A DNA stretch of 64,000 nucleotides from Rostratula benghalensis. Taxonomy: Eukaryota > Chordata > Aves > Charadriiformes > Rostratulidae. Numbering within the stretch: the stretch's first letter is position 1; every line of letters begins with the position of its first letter. The stretch lies in contig VXAI01000049.1 of the NCBI GenBank assembly GCA_013399305.1, forward strand, positions 1,175,835 to 1,239,834, in the 5' to 3' direction. A program made the translations under genes and the position numbers. This document shows positions 48,411 through 60,000 of this stretch, in pieces. The notes under the pieces were generated by a model. The model was not told where the DNA came from. It made no database searches and saw only the letters and a program-made list of their open reading frames with translations.

Positions 48411-48490
48411 TTAGGCCCAAACTTCCCATTAATTTAAATGGGAAATCAATGGGGAGTTAGGAGCCTAAGTACTTTGTTGAATCAGGGCCT
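48411..48490. repeat. Ancient sauropsid repeat remnant (copy 2)
   Basis: TTAGGCCCAAACTTCCCATT, AAATCAATGGGGAGTTAGGA, GCCTAAGTACTTTG and AATCAGGGCCT come in the same order as a very common old repeat of turtles and crocodilians ('cttcaatgggagttaggcgcctaaatacctttgaggatctgggcc'). The core CCCATTAATTTAAATGGG is nearly palindromic. The family name is not known to me, and the match is from memory. Length and order make it convincing. Confidence 0.6.
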
Positions 48491-49149
48491 CCGGGCTCAA
48501 TTGAGATTCCCATAGTGATGACTGGAAAGGCTTCCGTTAAAGCTCTGGATTGCGTTAATCGCTTCCGTACCTGTCTGTTGGCACCTACCTGGCTCCTTTA
48601 CAGCATCTGGGGGTCTTGTTAGGGGCAAAAAATTAGACTTTCATAGCACCTGAGATACAGTTAGACACAAACTGAGACCTTGAGGAAGATCTAAAATATT
48701 TTCTGATATCTTTCTAGTGCCTAGATGCATTTCCAAGTACGTATCTACAGCAAAAGCAAGCACTAGTGACAGAAATACCCAAACCCTAAATTATACTTTC
48801 TCTCCATTTCTGAACCATTATTTCAGGATCTTGAAAGCAACCAAGGATTGGAAGAATTATTGCAGCAATTTTTCCTACCACCGTGTCTGGTACCAAACAT
48901 ATTTGGAAAATTAGCCAAGATTGTGAATCTTTCTAATGGAATAGTTTTAAGATGTTAAGGAATCTGAAAAAAAATGCCAAATTTCAAATTTTTCACTAAC
49001 TACAAAATCTGATCAGTGGAGACAGAGGAATAATTAATTCTAAGTAATATCTCCTGGTTTGTTACTTTATTCCTACTAAGTAATTATTCAGTTTTATCTT
49101 ACAGTATTCCCCAGCTCATACTAACTGGCTTCACTTATAGAATGCACTA
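48491..49149. other. Unique non-coding DNA between two ancient repeat remnants
   Basis: No gene is recognised. A 65-codon frame (48717-48914) shows no domain. Sequence may include further decayed repeat that I cannot identify. Confidence 0.45.
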
Positions 49150-49200
49150 TGGGCCAAAGCTTGATTGCACTGAAGTCAATGGCAAAAATCCCATTTTCTC
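49150..49200. repeat. Ancient sauropsid repeat remnant (copy 3)
   Basis: TGGGCCAAAGCTTGATTGCA followed by CTGAAGTCAATGGCAAAAAT and CCCATT closely follows the old reptilian repeat motif 'gggccaaattctgatctcactgaagtcaatggcaaaactcccattgacttc'. Beyond CCCATT the match is lost. It is likely the same superfamily as the copies at 2.0, 48.4 and 61.8 kb. Named family unknown. Confidence 0.6.
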
Positions 49201-49357
49201 CAGCGACAACAGCATTTAACCCTGAGGAACTGACCTTAAGGTTAATTAAATGTTTGAGAAAACCTGAGGTGATTTATAGTTTCATGCTGAAAGCAAGAAA
49301 AATTCACAGTTTTGTTAGGTTTTGATGTAAAGCAAGATTAAATCTAGTGCTCTCAAG

Positions 49358-49415
49358 CTGAGTTTCACTTTCAGTTTTTATTTTCTTTTAAAATCTGAAA
49401 CTGGGGGAAACTCAG
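49358..49415. other. Imperfect hairpin (17-21-base arms)
   Basis: CTGAGTTTCACTTTCAG (49358-49374) faces CTGAAACTGGGGGAAACTCAG (49395-49415). The outer 9 bases (CTGAGTTTC/GAAACTCAG) and the inner 6 pair, with an asymmetric internal bulge, around a 20-base T/A-rich loop. It is too short and bulged for a convincing microRNA precursor. It could be the relic of a small inverted duplication. Confidence 0.5.
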
Positions 49416-52400
49416 ATTGAGTGAAATGCACTATGTGGATTGCACTCAGGTATTTTATTTTTGGTAACTCCTTAAGAAGTTAAGACCCACAAAGTTTTGT
49501 ACGCCTTTGCTTCTATGAGCTCCTTGACACATCCTTAGTAATAATCAGTCTTTTTATTACAGATTTGCTTCCATGGTAGTTTTTTTCCTGGAACCACTGC
49601 TAGCAGTGCTGGGTATATTTCTTCAATATGCGTGTAAACAAGTATGAAAGAAGGGAAAAATGAAAGACTTCTGTATACCCATTTCATGAAACGGGCAGCA
49701 TTAGTTAAGAAATGTTAGATACTTGATTTGATTAATGAGTTTTGGAGAGATTATTTCTCAGCTTGATTCATGTGCTTAAGCACTAGAAAGTAATTTAGCA
49801 TCTAATTGCAATGTTTTCCAGAAAGTTGCATAGAAATTCAAATCCGTCCTCTCCATAGCGTTTTGATACACAGCAGTGTGATTCATTTACCAGAGGGTAA
49901 CCAGATTACACATGCATGTTACTCATTTAAACATATTAAATTTCCTTTTGTATATGTTGTTAAAAATATCCAATACCAGTATGGTAATACACAGATTTCT
50001 CAAGGTTTGCTGTACAGTTCTCGCATTTAATAACAGCAGGGAAAGATTTTTCCGCTGTAATTGCATATGGAATATTAAAGCTTAGCCTATGCATATAAAA
50101 GTAATTGTAATTTTTCCTTTTGATTTCCTCAGCTAGTATCAGAAGTTGGCTGTGTGTATCTATTTGAGAGTGGAAAAGGAAAAAGGGTGTTTAAGAATTG
50201 CTTGATCATCTCTGTTTTCTGAAGCTCTCTGTTGCTTAACCAAGCTCTAACATCACTGCTGTGTTCTTTGTATTTGGTAGAATCTGGATTATTTTTTTTC
50301 CTCTTGGTGTTCCTAATGAGGAGTTACCGGAACAGAATCATTATCCAAAATGGATAAAAGGAAGACTTCAAAAATGAGCTAGATGTAGACACACAGAATA
50401 CAGAAAAGGTAAGGAGCTCTTACCTTTTTGCACCTTGCTTTATCTCTTGTTCTGGGTATCTACATCTGGCTGGCATTTTATGTATTTCCTCTTTCCTCCT
50501 GCAGGACATTTTTCACATTCTCTGCTTCCAGTTTGCTTTGAATTGCTGATCTTTAATAGGAAAAAATATATTTCAAGAGACGTTTTCTGAAACCTAGACA
50601 TTTAGAGAGAGGTCTTCTGCTGACAATGGGCTTCATAACTCAGAACTGAGATCCAGGTTATTAGAGTAAAATCTACTTTTTATGGAGACAATAGCTTTTT
50701 TTGACTGTATTTCCACTATTTAAATTTGTAGTAGGCCAATTTAAGTTTGCAACATTCAAGAGAGTCTCTCATTGTCATGAGTTTCTCTTTTCTCTGTTCT
50801 TACCTGGAGGTGACAGTGGATGCTTTGGCCTGCTGTACATTCCATGTCAATTTTCAGAAATTCCATCTGACCTTCAGTTTCCTGGACATTTTTAGGGTCT
50901 GTCAGCATGCAACTATATCTCTAAAGTCTTATTTTTCATGCCTATGCTGTGCTAATTGTCACGTATGTGTTAGCTGTGTTGGAATGGATTAAGAGGAAGT
51001 GCTGAAAGTAAGGAGTTGTCTGCTGGCTAAGAATGACTTTTTAGAAGTACTGCTTGATAGGAGTGAAGGAGCAAACTTACCTCCTTCATTTACAGTCTTT
51101 TGAAAGCCAACACTTTTTGCTTTTGAAAATGTTACCAGGGGTTTGTTTTTCTCAAATTTTATTCTCTACTGTAAACATAGATGCTGCAGAGAATCTAGAA
51201 CAGTGAGGAGGCTGTGAGATTTTAGTTCACTGAATACAATTAACTGTTGGTATTTTGGGATACTATCCATTATATTGTGTATTGTGGAAAAGAGGCTGCC
51301 TCAGTAAGATACAGCACAATCATCAACACCAATCATCGTCACCAGTAATTACCACAAAACCAGAGAAAACTGTAGAGGAAGAAGAATACTCTTGCTTAGG
51401 TTCTTGATAACTGAGGAATCAGTAGCTTAAATACCTGGTCTATATTGTACCCACAGCTGATACTAGAAAGCTTCTAAACCAGAATTGAAAATGGATGAGA
51501 TTTTTAGCCTTGGGGAACTTAGGGACTGTTTAAAAATCCTGTTATGGGAACCTCTTTCCTTGTTTTGAATCAATTGCAGGTTTAAGTTGTGGCTGTCCAA
51601 CAGATAAGTATGAAATAGTAAATTCTTAAGAGTTTGCAAAAGAACATTCCAGTTTCTGTCCATTGCTCAGAAAGTTCATAAATCATAAGATTTCTTCGTA
51701 AACAGTTTTGAATATACATCAAATTTGAGTGTATGAAAGGTTTTGTTGATATATTTTTTTGAGGAATATGACTATGAGTTTTGAAATTATTACTTATGCT
51801 GAATAATGAAAATGTTCCTGTATTATTCATCATTGACCCACAAGTGCTGCTGCAGTTTTGAATGTCGTTGGATAGTCCTGGAGGTGATCAGATCATAGCT
51901 GATCAGGCAGCTAAGTCTTTGGGTTGGATATTATCTTACACAGTAAAAACACTTAAATCCAGGAAAACCTGACTTTTGTTTTCTGGTTCATATTTAAAGC
52001 TGTGGGTTGTGATGAAAACCTGCACAGACTTTGACCCTCAGTACTGAACGGTGAGTTTAAAATCTTCCAGTTTTGCTGGCTGATGAGGAACCCCTCTCCA
52101 GTTGGGGGTACTGTGATCAAGTGGTTTTTTAACTGGTGCAGCACATCTTTATTTACAACTGTTACATACTCAGCTCAACTTGTAAAGTGTGTTTTTTCTA
52201 AAACTTTCCATGTGATACAGCTCTATATATTATATTACACTTATAAAATCCCACCAAACCCTTATGAATTAAAAGATAATTAGTGGTTCAAAACACATAA
52301 GACATTAGGCCAGAAGTGTCAAAAATGTCATGAAAGGCCATAAATCATAGTATACTTGCATTGATCCCTTATATAGTTAGTTTTTAAATCATCTCTTTAA

Positions 52401-53656
52401 CACCTTGTAAATGTACAAACAACTATGAGCCCAAGGGAAACTTTAATATGTTTTTCATACATATTTTAATTTCATCTCAAAGTACTGGCTGCATAAAAAT
52501 TAAGTCAGACTCACAAAAACTCATTGATTTCCTCTGGATAAAACCCATCTGTCCAAACTAATTTAGAACCTTTTTGAAGCTGTAAAGTTAGTCATGCAAC
52601 ACTGAGGTCATTATGGACATCCTGTACTGTAGGAACTCTAGTGTAATTTTAAGAAGGTAATTTTGTTATATTTACTGTATTTAAATACAGTGCTACTTTT
52701 AAGGAACAAAAGCCTTACTGTGTAACTGTATTGAAAGTAAACCAGAAGCTGTGAAAAGTGAGATCTGTTCTTTTCCTTGTGATTAATGCACCTTTCTGCC
52801 AAAATTGAAACTTCTTAACTGAGCTCATTTAATACAAAGTAAACGAATTCTGCTCTTTGGATTTGATCCGCTGGCTAAGCTCTATAGATAAGGGTCTAAC
52901 AGTGAATAGCTTTCATTCTAAACAAAGGATGTTTTGATAGAAAGGTCAGAGCTAAGGTCTTTTATATTGTGATAACAGGAAAGGGAAATGACATATTAAT
53001 GGCAATTCATGCCATGGTGGTCTGCTGAACATGGTGGATCCAAAAGAAAAAAAAAAAAAGAAAGTCTGCAGCGCTATTTTTTTAAGGACATCAGTTTTTA
53101 ATTGGTCTTACTTTGAATGACAATTTCTTTCATTGCAGTTGGCAAGGCAGAGATGCCAAAATGTACAACACTGCTACCGCAGGGAAGATTGAAAAAAAAA
53201 GTGTGTATTGATCTGGATTCTGTCCTCAAACATTTTGCTGCCAAACAGAATATTAAGCAGGTTTAGCCCCTGTGAGTCACACTGGTAACAAATGGTGATC
53301 TCTAGCTAATTTTTATAATGTGATAGACTTTAATTACATGCTGAATCACTTCAATAGGGCAAATAAGTTTAAATTAAGAGGTTCTCACTGTGGCTCAGGA
53401 TACATACAACACATGTGCTTTATGTGCAGTGTTTGTGATTTTGGGAACAGAATTTGTCATAGCAGAAGCTTCATAGCCTCTGCAACAGGAAATAAGTAGA
53501 GCAAGTTTTAAAATATTCCTGCACATTAAAAATAAAAGCTATCGTGCAGTTGCAGGACTAATTCTACCACAGAAATCTTTATTCTGAGATAAACAAAATG
53601 ATGCAAGGAGGCTAGGCAGTCATGTCAGTGAAGATACTCTAAAGGGTTATTCCGCT
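49416..53656. other. Unique AT-rich non-coding DNA
   Basis: No gene is recognised. Frames of up to 83 codons are domain-free. A well-formed splice-like arrangement at 50321-50408 (pyrimidine-rich tract then AG, and AAAAG/GTAAGG) encloses 88 bases with stops in all three frames, so it could only be non-coding. An A run lies at 53047-53059. Confidence 0.48.
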
Positions 53657-53684
53657 CCCCTTTCCAACCTCCCACCCCCTCCCC
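53657..53684 (-). other. G-quadruplex / i-motif candidate
   Basis: C tracts CCCC (53657-53660), CCC (53671-53673), CCCCC (53675-53679) and CCCC (53681-53684) have loops of 10, 1 and 1 bases. The complementary strand therefore has four G tracts. A GGGG directly downstream could compete by pairing. Confidence 0.42.
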
Positions 53685-56429
53685 TTGGGGCAGGCTGCTT
53701 TATCCAGAGCCAGCTGATGGTATCTATAACACCAGCAGCTTCTTACATATCCACGTTGAGTCCAACAATTTCATGACATAGTATGATAGTGTAGATTCCC
53801 ATGTCACCTAAAGAAGTCTGAACGGAATAGCATTTCTTTTATGTTTAGTTGAGTATCAACACAGAAAACAGCAGGATCAAGTATTCAAGAAGCAGTGTAG
53901 GATGACGGCAGAACAGTACATTTTTCTGTTCATGTCTCACATCTCCAAAGAGAAAACTTCCCCTTGGCTGCTTCCCTCCCTTCTCCCTTGAGATGCATTC
54001 CCTAGCAGTCAGTCACTTTGCATGTCAGGCAGCAACTGCTGAGTTGGTGATGTTAGCAAAAGATGCCATTCCTTACTGCTATATCCAAGCACTGTAAGCT
54101 GCACCCTCCTTTTCTAAACTACCACAGCACAAATAATGCCATTATGTTTGCTTGTAAAGGCCTGTCAAGCACTTTGATGACACCAGATAATTCTGAAGAG
54201 GCAAGACATCAGAAACCAAACAACCCCCACCACATTCATTTCTGCTACTTTAATGACCTCCCATCCCCAGACAGAAGATTAGAACCAATCTCATTGCTTG
54301 CAAAGTGGGATATTGCATGCCATCTCCCTGGAAAATCTTTGGTAGTACACAAGCCTACCTTAGAAATGCTTTGTCATGGCATCTGGGAGCAGCTCACAAC
54401 TGATAGGAGCTCCAGCAGAGAGAAAGGGAGGGACTCTGGAAACGCTTACTCAGCAGAGAAGCTGTGTGCCTCAAAGCCATGCAGTGTGAAGACAGTGACA
54501 CACCTGAGTTGCACACCAGGTTGATAGAACTCAGCAATTAGGCAAAAGCAATAAAGATTCAAATAATTAAATCCTCCTTTCAGGACATCAGTAGATCCCT
54601 TTCTCCATTGCTCATTCCCTTGTGTTAGTGCAACCCAGCTGGATGCAGGGAGTGCAAATACAGGACCTAAAACCAACAGCTTTTCCTGAGTCTTAATGGA
54701 ATCTCAAATGCGAACTCTAGGCATGGTGAGCCTCCTCTCCACATCTCCTGTCTTCCCACTTAATAATTCTCTGAGATCTCAAGTAGCAGGCTGCTTTCCT
54801 GCTCAGAAAACAAAATATCTGCTTAAAAATTATATTCCGTAGTATCATTCTACCGTATTTCCTACTGTTTGCCCATAGTACGTGGTGTGTACCTCCTTCT
54901 TTCATATTATACTCTGCAGCAGTGTAAAAACTTATTTCAAATGGTAGCCAAACAGTGTTATTTTACTGAAGTGTGATTATAACATAAATGTTTATCTTTA
55001 TACTCAGTGACACTAAAGGATATCTGAAAAAAATAAGGTATCAGCTAACATTTTATTTTAGAGAAAGCTTTTCAAAGAAGAACAATCTGGATGCTAGCAA
55101 AATATATTCAAGTGAATAAATGTGGTATTACTGACTTTTTTTAAAAGTTATAAAATAATAAACAGCTCTTTATGAGATAGTTAAATTTTGTCAGTTTTAA
55201 TCTAGTCATGGAATGAAAACAGTTTCCTATTTTGTAGTCTGTTACTAAGGAGTAGTAATTTTTTACAAAATCAGATTTCTTCCTTTTAATAGGTAGCTAT
55301 TTAAGCACCATAGGAACAAGGCAGTAGTGTTTTCTGCAATGTTTTAGGAGTCCTCTGGATTTTTTTTGAGCTCTCTTTACAGATATATAATTTAGTTCCT
55401 GCATCTTACCAATCATGCTACAAAAAAACCCCACAAATTTGATAGATGAAGTTTTTACCACTGCTGAAGTTCACAAAAGCAAGTGAAACAGCATTTATTG
55501 ATTTGCTACTTAAAAGAAAATTTAATTAACAGCATATTCAGGAAACATGATTTGAGATAGGACTTGATTGTGCAGTAACTTCTTGAGTAACTGCCACAAT
55601 TACAAATGATTATGCTGTTGTAGGTGACACCAAAAGATGAGATCCTTGTGAAAGTCAGTGTGTGTGTGCATGTAGCACTTCTTTTATAACTGTATTCTAG
55701 AAGACAGAACTGGCATCTTTTGAAACCATGTCGCTCAGCTACTAATTGTACAAGACTGATTTGGATCAATATGCTAAAGTGATGGACAATTTGTTCTGCC
55801 ATGGTTCCCACTTCACTCTGTAAACTGGGAAGAGAGCAAGCAGAGCTCAAGGGATATGTAAGTAATATTCTGCTACGTAGAAGGGTGAATTCAATCCTCA
55901 GAGCTGACCCTGTCACTTAGAGGTAGCACTGCAATCTTCACTTCAGTCACTTTGCAAGTACAAACTAAGTAGGATTGTTTAACAATCTTTTCCACTAGCA
56001 AAGATTCCACTCTTCATTTTTTTCTGAATCTTAAGAAGAAAAATCCTCTGGTAAGATAAATAATGAAGTAATGTGCTTGTAGCAAATGCGTCAAGAAATG
56101 CCAACATTTTGATTGAATGATGAAAAAAAAGTGAATTAATTTACTCCATCTTATTTTTCAAGTTATCATAGTTTTTATAGCACTCTCAAAAATTCCTGGT
56201 TTATGCTGTGCTTTTCAGCGTTTTTTTTGTCTTTATCTTTGAGGGGATTGTTCATCATAAAAAAAGGGGAACACATTGGAACTGTTCCTTATACTCTCCA
56301 AAAAGAGACTTCTTATGCAAGGTCCTCTTTAAAAGTGTATCCATCACACTCTATAAAACATTTTATACAGCCTCTGTTTTCATATCTGGTAGTCCTAATG
56401 TTTCCCAAGACATAACTGTGATATAAGAA
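53685..56429. other. Unique AT-rich non-coding DNA
   Basis: This contains the longest non-CR1 open frame of the window, 153 codons at 54063-54524 (+). It has no recognisable domain, signal peptide or membrane segment, and no splice context. A 136-codon minus-strand frame lies at 55506-55916. Both lengths are near what chance gives in 64 kb over six frames. A short TG run occurs near 55662-55671. No family repeats are seen. Confidence 0.5.
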
Positions 56430-56570
56430 GGTACTACTGTCTCTTTTATACCAAGGGGAAATTAAGGTACAAAGTGGCTATATGAATTGGCAAAATCACA
56501 AAAGAGGCCTATGGGGGAGCAGGAAATTGCATACCAGCTTGTAGCTTAACCAGTGTGTCAGCCTTCTCTT
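56430..56570 (+). repeat. MIR-like ancient SINE
   Basis: This matches the MIR core and 3' half in order. AGGGGAAATTAAGGTACAAA corresponds to 'gaggaaactgaggcacaga' and TGAATTGGCAAAATCACA to 'gacttgcccaaggtcacac'. GGGGGAGCAGGAAATTG corresponds to 'tggcagagccaggattcg', and TAGCTTAACCAGTGTG plus CAGCC to 'gctcttaaccactgtgctatactgcc'. MIR is a tRNA-derived SINE active before the amniote radiation. Copies in birds are rare and highly decayed, as here. Boundaries are approximate. Confidence 0.7.
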
Positions 56571-56857
56571 TGAAAAGAATGCATGCTCTGGGAATAACTG
56601 CATGGTTATTAAAATCAATATGCAAGAAGTAATAAATAAATATTTGATAGTTTTTGCAATATTTTTGCCCCTGAGTTAAGGTTTATATTTCAAATTTCAA
56701 AACTGACGCATTTTCAAATTACAAAAATAGGCAGATCTTCAAGCAGAAAAAGCAGGAGATACCAAAACTATAGAATTCTGAACAAATCAGTGTAAATCAC
56801 CAATTGAGGATACAACATCCCACATATGGCATTCATACATTTATGTAATTGATAGGG
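56571..56857. other. Short unique AT-rich spacer
   Basis: I see no gene and no further repeat between the MIR-like element and the GT/AC palindrome. Confidence 0.5.
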
Positions 56858-56879
56858 GTGTGTGTGTATACACACACAC
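56858..56879. repeat. Perfect 22-bp GT/AC palindrome
   Basis: GTGTGTGTG-TATA-CACACACAC is perfectly self-complementary around GTATAC. It combines cruciform potential with Z-DNA potential and probably formed by inversion or slippage within a GT microsatellite. Confidence 0.85.
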
Positions 56880-56966
56880 TGTTTCTGTTCCACAGGAGCT
56901 GTCCTCCCTCCATCACTTCTGACCTTATTGTTAAAGTCATTTTCTACCAAGGCAAGGTATGTTATT

Positions 56967-57072
56967 GAGCAACCTGCTCTGGTGGGAGGTGTCCCAGCCC
57001 AGGGCAGGGGAGTTGGATCTCAATGATCTTTAAGGTCCCTTCCAACCTGAACCACCCTATAGTTCTACGATT
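56967..57072 (+). mobile_element. CR1 LINE 3' fragment (subfamily B, copy 4)
   Basis: This is a sense CR1 end of about 106 bp: GAGCAACCTGCTCTGGTGGG, AGGTGTCCCAGCCCAGGGCA, CAATGATCTTTAAGGTCCCT and TCCAACCTGAACCACC, finishing with a decayed tail (TAGTTCTACGATT). It is the only young-looking CR1 in the second half of the window. Severely 5'-truncated. Confidence 0.92.
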
Positions 57073-60000
57073 AAAAGCAGACTCTAGATTTTTGTACGGC
57101 ACCTTGATGACAAAACATGCCCTCACGTTCCATGTTAGTCAATACTTCATGCACATCTTACATAACTTCACTTATTAGTATTCATCACATAACTAATTTC
57201 TATTCTTAAGTGACAGGATTATAACAATTGAAAAATACCCAGAGCTTTTAGAAACAGATTCACTATCAACTATCTTCCAGTTCCAAATTACAAATGTACA
57301 CACTTGCTAATATTGCATGTTCTTGAGGATCTTAATTTAACCACCTTATTTTAGTACATCATGATTCTGAAATGCCAAGACTGAAACAAAAATCAAAAGG
57401 GCAGAACATGGCATATTTCTGTATGACATTCAATCCTAATTATTAGCTACGTTGAGGAGGCCTAGAGCTGTTATAATACTGAAGTCATTAGCCTGACTGT
57501 TTATAACCTATCATTTACAGCGCAGCATTAAAGAGTCAGCTAGCTACATCTGCTACTCAGGGAGAGACATGTATCACCAAACAGAAATTCTACATGCTGT
57601 AGTTTTCCTGACATTCTGCTCAGCTGTTTGCTAAATATTGGAAACCATGAATATTAAATTGTTTGTTAAATTCAACATAAAGTTTAATGAATTAAAGAAA
57701 TATGCTTAACTAAGAATTATATTCAACAGGGATGAGCCTATGTCCTAATAATATTCATGCTCAGAAGGCAAGAGAATTTAGCAGTAGACAGCTTCCTACT
57801 ATGAAATGAAATGGATGAAAACAAACCAAAAGAAAACCCTCTACTTTTTCTTACCCTAGTTTTACTTTTATGGCTAAAGTCAGAAATACATAGAGATGAA
57901 ATTTTGATGTCTTTGCAATTAAAATGTTTTGAAATTTTATTAGAATTTCATCTTCCTCACTCTCGGGCCATTTCTCATCCATTTCATTTCAGACTATGAC
58001 AGTGATCTTCCATTGATTATTCAAAGAACTTTTTTCCATTGTCATGTCATTCAATCCGTCCATATTTTATGCTACCAAGGATTCGTTTACTAAAATCTAC
58101 CATTTGAAGGCTCTTAAAAAGAACTTCCATCTTCAGTTTTCAGACATTAACTTATCAGGAAATTTTACAGTACGTCATCAGTTACAGCTGTAAATTGAAG
58201 ATGAAATTTTCACATGAGCAGAACCTTTTGAGTCTTGCAAAATACCAGTAACTTTTGTAGCCACATTTATTTCATGACAAGAAAAAGGAGTTGGAATAAT
58301 TACTACTGGAAACTACTCTTCACATTGAACTCTAATGGAACTGAATGGGAGAGTTTTTGAGGGGGACTTTTAAACACCACTTTTATAAATAGTGACCCTC
58401 TTATCACTGCCTCTTAAACCCTGCTTTATTTTTCTCTTTTCATACTTTGAACTGGTTCTTCTAGTCCTAACAATAGTCAGTTTAAACACATAAATCAAAT
58501 CTACCATTTTTGAAAAAGTAAGCGGAAGGGAAAAGATGATACCCAGTACAAGACATGTTAAACCTTGAGATTATATCAAATGTGGATCAGGTAAAGTTCA
58601 TATTAATGACCAGGAGTGGTAGCTATTTAAGTAGGTATTATTCAACTATATTTTATCTTAAAAAGGTAATATGCTTCTGATGCCTGAAACTTGCCATCAT
58701 AACTGATAATAATACCATGATCTACACAGAGTGAGAATTTACCACAAAAGGTTTAATGACTTGAACACAAAAATGAAGAAGTATCTGAGCTTTTAGAAAT
58801 GTGTGTCAGTCTTCTGCTACCTGATTCTTCACATACAACCACCTCCATTTACTTGTATCCTCCCATGTGTTTGAGGAATGGTTACTGTTTTCTTCAGTGC
58901 CATTTATCTCATTGTAATAAACCAGTAGTTCCTCCCCCACTGATCAACACTGATATCATATCACTGGTAACAGAAGCTACTTGTGAAGTGTACGGAAGAT
59001 CAGTGTAATCGAAAATCAATGATCTAAACTGAGGCTGGTTGTTCTATAATGTGGTTTATGTAATTTGATAATGCCAATCCTAATGGAGTTAAATATAATC
59101 CATCGAAATTTCAGGATGCAAGGGTCAATAGGGAGTGCAATGCCTCACTTCCCAGCAATTACCACTTATTACTGGGGCAGTGGTTTTGCTTTGCAGTTCT
59201 GCTTGCCTCAATAAATAATATTTGGAGACCCTGCAGCTGCAGTCAATAGAGTACAGTTTTATTGTCACAGCTTCATAGTCAGATCAATACCAACTCTTCT
59301 GAGACACGGGAGAGAACCACCACACGCCAGTCTAATGAAACCATGTGTTTTTATGATTCTGAAATTATACATTTTATTCATTGCTCATGCTTAATGTCAC
59401 TGTTGCTTTTAATAGGGCCCCTTTGACTAAACTTTTATGTGCCCTTCACATGACATTTATGTGTACAAAGAAAGGGAATTTGTGTTCTGAAAATGGGTTA
59501 TAGTGAACCAAAATTGCAAACATTTCCTGTTTTTTTTCTTTATGTTGGCTCCACTTACAAGATTGCCCAAAGTTGCTGTTGCAGAGTTTGAGAATGAGCT
59601 AGAAAATAACCAAAGGGTCTAAGCGGACATCACGCTGCAGTTTACAATCCATTAAAGGACAATGTAAGTTTCATTCTCTCAGGAGTGTAATTCTGGGCCT
59701 CAGAACAAAAACTGGTTTTAAAACAGAAATATTGTTCTTTACTATGTCCAGAAAGGTATCTGCATCTCTATAAAATTTTACATGTGTCAGCTTTCTCTTG
59801 CAAACACTGGACTCGGAGGTGGGGATGCAACTCTAAAAGATGGTTAAATTTAAGAATTAAAAGAACCTTAATTAAAGGAAAAAGTTCCATCCAAAAAAAG
59901 CTGGGCTCAATTGAGGAAATGCATTTAAAATGGAAGTTAAATTCTCCTGTGCAAACATCACTAGTGAGGTGAACAAGCGTTAGGGAGTGTGAGCTGGTGT

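Noticed and set aside
54063..54524. Longest non-repeat open frame (153 codons, + strand)
   Set aside because: No recognisable domain, signal peptide, membrane segment or splice context. The length is near what chance yields in 64 kb across six frames.
55506..55916. 136-codon minus-strand open frame
   Set aside because: Serine- and leucine-rich translation without family resemblance, and no promoter or splice signals around it.
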